Source: an uncultured Bacilli bacterium (GTDB lineage: Bacteria > Bacillota_I > Bacilli_A > RF39 > UBA660). From it: a DNA stretch of 8,800 nucleotides. Every line of letters starts with the position of its first letter. Position 1 is the stretch's first letter. The stretch covers positions 1 to 8,800 of the forward strand of contig CANQWJ010000042.1 in NCBI GenBank assembly GCA_947627525.1, read 5' to 3'. The notes below the pieces were generated by a model, which worked only from the letters and a program-made list of their open reading frames with translations, searched no databases and was not told the origin of the DNA. Positions 4,365-8,800 of the stretch are shown here, piece after piece. The position numbers were made by a program, and so were the translations under genes.

Positions 4365-5912
4365 GTCTTTTTCTAAAACCTTAATAGCACATTTAATACC
4401 ATCAACAGCAGCACTCATTATACCACCAGCATAACCACATCCTTCACCACAAGGATAAAGACCTTTAATACTGCTTTCTAAATCTTCATCACGAATAATT
4501 CTAACAGGTGAACTACTTCTTGTCTCAACACCCGTCAATAAAGCATCTGGCAAGGCAAAACCTTTGATTTTAGTATCAAAGTATTTAATGCCATTCACTA
4601 AAGTATTAGAAACAAATTCTGGTAAAATGGTATGAAGATTAGTTAAAGTTACTCCAGGAAGATAAGTCGGTTTTACTTTTCCTAAAGAAGTAGACTTTTT
4701 ATTTTCTAAAAAATCGCCAACTAATTGAACGGGAGCATTGTAGTTTTCACCACCCAAGATGAAAGCATCTTTTTCTAGTTTTTCTTGAAAAGTAATACCT
4801 GATAAAACGTCTTCCTCTAAATCTGTTGTCAAAACATTGACGAGTAAAGCACTATTAGCATTCTCTCCATCACGTTTAAAATAACTCATACCATTAGTGA
4901 CGATTGTTCCCTTTTCACTTGATGAAGGAACGACATATCCTCCAGGACACATACAAAAAGTATAACAACTACGACCATTTTCATCATGATAAACTAATTT
5001 GTATTCCGCATTAGGTAACTTCAATTTAGTCTTAGTACCATACTGACTATCATTAATTAAACTTTGGGGATGCTCAATTCGAACTCCAACTGAAAAGTTT
5101 TTCTTTTCCATTGGAACGTTTAAGTCTTTTAGTCTTTTAAAAGTATCACGAGCACTATGACCAATGGCTAAAATAACTGTATCCGTAAAATACTTTTCTT
5201 TTCCAACAACACCAATTATTTTATTATCTTCTATTAAAAAATCCGTAATCTTTTCTTGAAAATGGAATTCACCACCATGGGCGATAATATATTCACGTAT
5301 GTTTTTGATGATCTTAATTAAATTATCCGTACCAATGTGAGGCTTATTGACATAAAGAATTTCTTCTGGTGCTCCAAAGCGATTAAAGGTCTTTAAGACA
5401 CGTTGACAAAACTTACTATTAATTCCAGTCGTTAACTTACCATCGGAAAAAGTGCCAGCTCCTCCTTCCCCAAACTGCACATTACTACTCTCATTTAAAA
5501 CGCGATTCATCTTAAAATTTTCAATGTCTTGAGTACGTTCTTCTACTTTCTTACCCTGTTCAAAAATGAGCGGTTTAAGACCATTTTCAACAAGTGTTAG
5601 GGCTGCGAAAAGTCCACTAGGACCACTACCAATTATAATAGGACGCGCACTACTTTTTCTTCGTACAATAATATCATCAACTTTTTCTTCAACGACAAAG
5701 ATAGCATCATGAACATCATATTCACCATCATAGATCATATCAATTGTATAGTTATAAAATATATCATTCTTATTTCTTGCATCAACTGATTTCTTTACGA
5801 TGTGCCACTCTCTAACATTTTCAACGAATAATCTTTTTTTATCACAAAGATATTTTAATAATTCTTCATCATTTAAATCTTGTCTTACTTTTATATTACT
5901 AAATCTAATCAT
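4359..5912 (-). CDS. FAD-dependent dehydrogenase, COG2509 family
   Basis: A 517-residue soluble flavoprotein from the ATG at 5910-5912. After an N-terminal domain (about 1-85) comes a Rossmann FAD-binding motif, PIIIGSGPSGLFAALTL (about 92-108), with Glu118 ending the second strand to bind ribose. The VQFGEGGAGTFSDGKLTTG segment (about 145-163) is diagnostic of COG2509. A closing FAD motif, GLYPCGEGCGYAGGIMSAAV, lies near residue 484-503. The family is annotated only as uncharacterised NAD(P)/FAD-dependent oxidoreductases; the substrate is unknown. Cysteines in FCMCPGGYVV and CGEGCG are notable but typical. The frame extends upstream to 5951, but that would begin inside the previous gene's terminator, while AGGTGG sits 4 bp before the chosen ATG and a -10 box just before that. 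It appears monocistronic. Confidence 0.88.
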   Translation of the reverse strand: MIRFSNIKVRQDLNDEELLKYLCDKKRLFVENVREWHIVKKSVDARNKNDIFYNYTIDMIYDGEYDVHDAIFVVEEKVDDIIVRRKSSARPIIIGSGPSGLFAALTLVENGLKPLIFEQGKKVEERTQDIENFKMNRVLNESSNVQFGEGGAGTFSDGKLTTGINSKFCQRVLKTFNRFGAPEEILYVNKPHIGTDNLIKIIKNIREYIIAHGGEFHFQEKITDFLIEDNKIIGVVGKEKYFTDTVILAIGHSARDTFKRLKDLNVPMEKKNFSVGVRIEHPQSLINDSQYGTKTKLKLPNAEYKLVYHDENGRSCYTFCMCPGGYVVPSSSEKGTIVTNGMSYFKRDGENANSALLVNVLTTDLEEDVLSGITFQEKLEKDAFILGGENYNAPVQLVGDFLENKKSTSLGKVKPTYLPGVTLTNLHTILPEFVSNTLVNGIKYFDTKIKGFALPDALLTGVETRSSSPVRIIRDEDLESSIKGLYPCGEGCGYAGGIMSAAVDGIKCAIKVLEKDN

Positions 5913-5928
5913 AGGACCACCTATCAAT

Positions 5929-5937
5929 ATTATACCA
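5929..5937 (-). promoter_or_regulatory. Extended -10 promoter of the FAD-dehydrogenase gene
   Basis: The minus strand reads TGGTATAAT, a perfect extended -10. It ends 6 bp before AGGTGG (5917-5922), so transcription would start at or just inside the ribosome binding site, with a leader of only about 10 nt. The preceding terminator hairpin occupies the -35 position. Confidence 0.55.
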
Positions 5938-5942
5938 AAGAA

Positions 5943-5963
5943 AAAAGACATTGAATGTCTTTT
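5943..5963 (-). terminator. Terminator of the diaminopentanoate dehydrogenase-like gene
   Basis: AAAAGACAT (5943-5951) pairs perfectly with ATGTCTTTT (5955-5963) around TGA. On the minus strand it lies 11 bp after the stop and ends in T6-C-T3. Confidence 0.75.
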
Positions 5964-5974
5964 ATATCTTTTAA

Positions 5975-7054
5975 TTAATCTTTTACATAAGTATTTAATG
6001 GTTTAGTACGATATTCTAAGTCACCCATATCAGCTGTTGGCACAAATCCTGCTTGAGCATTGATTAAATCGGGAAGACGATTAACAACACTAGCACAAGT
6101 AAGTTCAACCGTAGCTGGTCTTTGAACAGTAATTGTCGTATTTGGTTCTCCTTCAATTGTCCACTCATTGATGTCGAATTCATTAGGTGCATAGACTTTA
6201 CCAACACACTTAGTTTCAAGAGTAATTCCTTCTTCTGTTTCGGTTGTAACAACAGCACTCATACCAGTAGCGTCACCTTTTTTAACAACCATTCCTAAAG
6301 TAGTTGAATTAATATCTTCATTGTAAGTTTCAGGTACACATTTTTGAGTTTGACTCTTAACAGTTAGTCCTAGTTTTTCGCATAACCAACCATTAACGTT
6401 CCACATGTAACTTGGAGAATACTTACCGCTATCAATTAGAGCTTGGCGTTCAGAATCACTCATTCTATCGACACTCGCAATCTTTTCATCAAATTCTTGT
6501 AGTGTTAATCCTGCACCATGAGCTTCCGCAAGGGCAATACCATAGTCTTCAACATTGTACCAAGACTCACCAATAATCTTTTTAATATTATGAGTTGATC
6601 CACCAATGGAACTAATTAGTTGTCCCCAATAGATATCTTGATAACCACTACCTGTTATTGTACAATTGTGTTCTTTCGCAAGCGCGTCAATTTTAGAAGT
6701 CAAATTAGGATTAGAATTCCAAGAGAAGAAAGCTTCTTCACATGTTGTAATCGCATTAATTCCAAGTTCAGCACATAACAATAAAGCATCTTTAACATCC
6801 TCTAATAAACTCATTGTCGTAACAATACAAGCATCAGGTTTTAAAGATTCTAATAAAGTTCTAGCACTTTCAACAGGTGAAACAACTACGCCTTTACTTT
6901 CAGTTTCCATGATTTCCCCAATATCTTTACCAATAACATTAGGGTTGATATCGACTGCTCCAACGATTTCAGCACCCTTCTCATAAACATAACGCATCGT
7001 GTACTTACTCATCTTTCCACAACCATATTGAACAATTCTTAACTTCCTATCCAT
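5975..7054 (-). CDS. 2,4-diaminopentanoate dehydrogenase-like NAD(P)-dependent oxidoreductase (COG3804)
   Basis: A 359-residue protein from the ATG at 7052-7054. It opens with a nucleotide-binding strand and loop, LRIVQYGCGKMSKYTMRYV (GxGxM, DapB-like), then GAEIVGAVDINPNVIGKDIGE. The C-terminal part carries VVNRLPDLINAQAGFVP, as in 2,4-diaminopentanoate dehydrogenase and related dihydrodipicolinate-reductase-like proteins. In clostridia the characterised enzyme oxidatively deaminates 2,4-diaminopentanoate during ornithine fermentation with NAD(P)+. No other ornithine-pathway gene is in view, so the substrate here is uncertain. An earlier ATG (7061-7063) directly abuts the AGGAG ribosome binding site and is too close; the chosen ATG lies 9 nt after AGGAG. 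It has its own TATAAT and terminator. Confidence 0.7.
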   Translation of the reverse strand: MDRKLRIVQYGCGKMSKYTMRYVYEKGAEIVGAVDINPNVIGKDIGEIMETESKGVVVSPVESARTLLESLKPDACIVTTMSLLEDVKDALLLCAELGINAITTCEEAFFSWNSNPNLTSKIDALAKEHNCTITGSGYQDIYWGQLISSIGGSTHNIKKIIGESWYNVEDYGIALAEAHGAGLTLQEFDEKIASVDRMSDSERQALIDSGKYSPSYMWNVNGWLCEKLGLTVKSQTQKCVPETYNEDINSTTLGMVVKKGDATGMSAVVTTETEEGITLETKCVGKVYAPNEFDINEWTIEGEPNTTITVQRPATVELTCASVVNRLPDLINAQAGFVPTADMGDLEYRTKPLNTYVKD

Positions 7055-7077
7055 ATATATCATCTCCTCTATTATTA

Positions 7078-7083
7078 ATTATA
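7078..7083 (-). promoter_or_regulatory. -10 box of the diaminopentanoate dehydrogenase-like gene
   Basis: Perfect TATAAT on the minus strand, with a possible TTTTCA -35 at 7102-7107 (18-bp spacer). It lies 9 bp before the AGGAG at 7064-7068, giving a leader of about 17 nt. Confidence 0.5.
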
Positions 7084-7139
7084 CCCAATTTACTACATCT
7101 TTGAAAATTTTTTTCTAAAAAAACAAGCAACTTTACATC

Positions 7140-7820
7140 CTATTTAACTTTTAAAGAACGCAAATAATTTTTCGTATCATTACTAATACGATAAGATTCA
7201 ATCGCTTTTTGAATGGACTTATTATGTACCCAAGGATCTAATATCTTATTTTCAAAAATAGGAATAGTTACATCATATTGCTTTATCAAAGCATAACTAA
7301 AATACCAAGCAACAGCCATATTAACATAATATTTATCACTTTTAATTGAACAAACTAAATCATTAATCTCTTCTTTAAAATTATTACCTAAATAAAAATT
7401 TAACAAAGTAACAACCCCAAAACGAATATAATATTCATCCTTAGTATTGATCCATTCTTTTACTTTATCCAATATACGATCAGGATCTTTCATAAAAGCC
7501 TGGGGCTTCAAGCAATCACTAACAGCCCAGTTATCAATATAGGGAAGAAAGCGCTCTATTTCGATAAGTAATTCATCTAAATCTTGTAGGAGAGAAAGAA
7601 CAGAGGCATGAAGAAGGTTCTCTTCATAATAATCATGGGGAAGTTTTTTTATGAACTCTTTATAACTACCATTTTTTACTAACTCTTTAGCCATTTTTCG
7701 AATAATGGGTAATCTTACTCCAAGCATTTTTTCTTTATCGATATTAGGAATAATTCTACTATTAAAATCACGATATTTAATATCTTGATGTGATAATAGT
7801 TCATCTTTAATTTTCTTCAT
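7140..7820 (-). CDS. DNA alkylation repair protein, AlkD family
   Basis: A 226-residue, all-helical HEAT-like repeat protein. Family motifs are GVRLPIIRKMAKEL (34-47), YIDNWAVSD (94-102) and YIRFGVVTLLNFYL (131-144). Trp98, Asp102, Arg133 and Trp172 match in kind and nearly in spacing the DNA-binding and catalytic residues of Bacillus cereus AlkD (Trp109, Asp113, Arg148, Trp187), so it is probably active. AlkD removes N3- and N7-alkylated bases without base flipping and helps repair alkylated DNA. The start is set by GGAGGTG four bases before the ATG. It appears to be a single gene; I see no clear terminator between its stop and the next promoter at 7078-7083. The length is close to the family norm (about 220-240). 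Confidence 0.88.
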   Translation of the reverse strand: MKKIKDELLSHQDIKYRDFNSRIIPNIDKEKMLGVRLPIIRKMAKELVKNGSYKEFIKKLPHDYYEENLLHASVLSLLQDLDELLIEIERFLPYIDNWAVSDCLKPQAFMKDPDRILDKVKEWINTKDEYYIRFGVVTLLNFYLGNNFKEEINDLVCSIKSDKYYVNMAVAWYFSYALIKQYDVTIPIFENKILDPWVHNKSIQKAIESYRISNDTKNYLRSLKVK

Positions 7821-7885
7821 TTAACACCTCCAAAAATTAAAATGTTTATACTATTAATTTAAAATTTTTTATGTCACCTAATTTC

Positions 7886-7894
7886 ATTATAACA
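7886..7894 (-). promoter_or_regulatory. Extended -10 promoter of the alkD-like gene
   Basis: The minus strand reads TGTTATAAT, a perfect extended -10 just after the upstream terminator. It would give a leader of about 58 nt, longer than at the neighbouring genes. A second, poorer -10 (TATAAA, 7845-7850) closer to the ribosome binding site is an alternative. Confidence 0.5.
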
Positions 7895-7901
7895 TAGAAA
7901 A

Positions 7902-7919
7902 AGTCTGATTCCTCAGACT
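7902..7919 (-). terminator. Terminator of the flavin reductase-rubredoxin gene
   Basis: AGTCTGA (7902-7908) pairs perfectly with TCAGACT (7913-7919) around TTCC. On the minus strand it overlaps the TAG stop (7918-7920) and is followed by T5. Confidence 0.75.
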
Positions 7920-8550
7920 AATCGATTTTGACAAATACTTCGCTTGGTTGACCACAAATTGGACAAGTAAAATCTAATGGTAGTTCTTCTCCTTCATAGA
8001 TATAACCACACATAGTACATTTCCAACGACTTGCTTTTATTTCTGTTTCAATGTCTTCAACATAAGTTGGCGCTTTTTTAGGACTAGTTCCTTTTAGCAC
8101 CTCATGATAATATTTATAAGTCATTGGTGTTTCATCTTGATACTTTTCCATAGCAATTATTTTACCAACAAAAATAGTATGTGTATCAGTTTCAAGAGTA
8201 CTAATTACTTCACAAACAACGTAACCATTACTATCCTTTAAAACGGGAACACTTTCTATTTCCTCATGAGATACATCTTTAAATTTATCATTATCACGAC
8301 TACTAGAAAAACCAAAAGTTCCAATAATTGTAGGATCACTTTTTTCATTTAAAATGGATACTGAAAACTTATTTGTTTTTTTAATGCATTCATTAGTATA
8401 ATTTTCTTTATTAACGCTTATGGCAATCGTTGCCGGAGTTGATGTTATTTGAACAGCAGTATTGATAGTACATCCAACATTTCTTTCACCATCTTTACTT
8501 CCAACAACATAAACGCCATAACTCAAATCTCTAAGTATTTTATTATTCAT
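7918..8550 (-). CDS. Flavin reductase with C-terminal rubredoxin-like domain
   Basis: A 210-residue fusion. Residues about 4-155 match the flavin reductase-like (FMN-binding split-barrel) domain: LRDLSYGVYVVGSKDGERNV, then CTINTAVQITSTPATIAISV and FSVSILNE. Residues about 174-208 form a short rubredoxin-like iron site, WKCTMCGYIYEGEE then CPICGQPSEVF, with Cys178, Cys181, Cys196 and Cys199 as iron ligands. The finger is about half the length of free rubredoxin and resembles the rubrerythrin tail. The order matches high-molecular-weight rubredoxin of acetogens, which passes electrons from NAD(P)H to oxygen- or peroxide-reducing flavodiiron proteins, so an oxidative-stress electron-transfer role is inferred. 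AGGAGG sits 5 bases before the ATG and overlaps the stop of the upstream FabG-like gene, so the two are co-transcribed. Confidence 0.88.
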   Translation of the reverse strand: MNNKILRDLSYGVYVVGSKDGERNVGCTINTAVQITSTPATIAISVNKENYTNECIKKTNKFSVSILNEKSDPTIIGTFGFSSSRDNDKFKDVSHEEIESVPVLKDSNGYVVCEVISTLETDTHTIFVGKIIAMEKYQDETPMTYKYYHEVLKGTSPKKAPTYVEDIETEIKASRWKCTMCGYIYEGEELPLDFTCPICGQPSEVFVKID

Positions 8551-8559
8551 ATTTTCCTC

Positions 8560-8800
8560 CTAATTCATTGCTGCCCCATCAACTGGCAAAACTATTCCTG
8601 TTATGTAACTAGCAAGGTCACTCGCAAGAAATAAGAATGCATTAGCAATATCTTCAACTCTTCCGATGCGACCAAGAGGAATCGTTTTAACTAGTGGGTC
8701 AATCATCTCTTGTGGAAGAGCGCGAACCATATCCGTTTCGATTATTCCTGGAGCTACCGCATTAACCCGAATACCATATTTACCAAGTTCACGAGCAAGT
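8560..8800 (-). CDS. fabG: 3-oxoacyl-ACP reductase-like short-chain dehydrogenase, C-terminal part (partial)
   Basis: The visible 79 residues run off the right edge. They contain LARELGKYGIRVNAVAPGII, then ETDM, PLGRIGRVEDIANAFLFLAS and YITGIVLPVDGAAMN before TAG. These are the classic C-terminal motifs of FabG-like SDR enzymes (RVN-x-(V/I)APG, ETDM, YITG-x-x-(L/I)-x-VDG). FabG reduces 3-oxoacyl-ACP with NADPH in fatty acid synthesis. The nucleotide-binding TGxxxGxG and the catalytic Ser-Tyr-Lys lie upstream, out of view, and no other fab gene is in the window, so a different SDR substrate remains possible. The stop is 9 bp from the next start and overlaps its ribosome binding site, indicating an operon. 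Confidence 0.75.
   Translation of the reverse strand, partial: LARELGKYGIRVNAVAPGIIETDMVRALPQEMIDPLVKTIPLGRIGRVEDIANAFLFLASDLASYITGIVLPVDGAAMN

Noticed and set aside
5800..6006. Open plus-strand frame across the FAD-dehydrogenase start and the preceding terminator
   Set aside because: It is antisense to a coding start, promoter and terminator, with no ribosome binding site.
6064..6258. Open minus-strand frame inside the dehydrogenase gene
   Set aside because: It is an out-of-frame shadow whose translation has no domain features, while the main frame is conserved.
6666..6986. Open plus-strand frame of 106 codons
   Set aside because: It is antisense to the well-supported dehydrogenase gene, has no ribosome binding site and no recognisable motif.
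7064..7139. Terminator for the alkD-like gene
   Set aside because: Only a poly-T/poly-A stretch and a 3-bp stem are present; no convincing hairpin could be drawn.
8449..8634. Open plus-strand frame near the right edge
   Set aside because: It is antisense to the flavin reductase start and the FabG-like 3' end, with no motif or ribosome binding site.

Overview
The window is AT-rich bacterial DNA (roughly one third G+C by eye) with AGGAGG-type ribosome binding sites, A/T-rich -10 boxes and short hairpin terminators. TGA acts as a stop codon (yitT-like and yidD genes), so the wall-less code-4 Mollicutes are unlikely. The gene set (Bax-inhibitor-1-like YetJ, YitT, YidD, AlkD, LysM/amidase protein, flavin reductase with rubredoxin tail, COG2509 FAD protein, 2,4-diaminopentanoate dehydrogenase-like protein) fits an anaerobic, probably gut-dwelling low-GC Bacillota of the Bacilli/Erysipelotrichia/RF39 type. 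The taxon is an inference, not read directly from a marker.

Layout: (1) 1-96 is the 3' end of metK (+). It converges within 7 bp on a minus-strand gene for an amidase-fold protein with LysM repeats. That gene has lost three of its four expected catalytic residues, probably starts at an AUU codon, and is frameshifted before its fifth LysM repeat. (2) A divergent intergenic region with a perfect 13-bp inverted repeat leads to a plus-strand Bax-inhibitor-1 family membrane protein (1632-2267). (3) Between this gene and the convergent yidD lies a 191-bp gene-free insert with 15-bp imperfect terminal inverted repeats. It is bracketed by two identical 32-bp copies of the same hairpin terminator. (4) A translationally coupled yitT-like/yidD pair follows on the minus strand. 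(5) Then come an operon of two small, charged, probably helical proteins of unknown function, a COG2509 FAD-dependent dehydrogenase, a 2,4-diaminopentanoate dehydrogenase-like enzyme and an AlkD-type DNA glycosylase, all on the minus strand. The COG2509, dehydrogenase and AlkD genes appear to be separate units with their own promoters. (6) The right edge holds a minus-strand operon: the C-terminal part of a FabG-like short-chain dehydrogenase, then a flavin reductase-rubredoxin fusion 9 bp downstream.

Most genes are housekeeping or stress functions: SAM synthesis, membrane protein insertion, alkylation repair, flavin/rubredoxin redox. I see no CRISPR array, tRNA, rRNA, integrase or recognisable defence system. 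The most unusual items are the terminator-duplicating mini-element, the catalytically degenerate amidase-LysM protein with its frameshift and odd start, and a recurring promoter layout. In that layout an extended or strong -10 lies so close to the Shine-Dalgarno sequence that leaders should be only about 10-17 nt.
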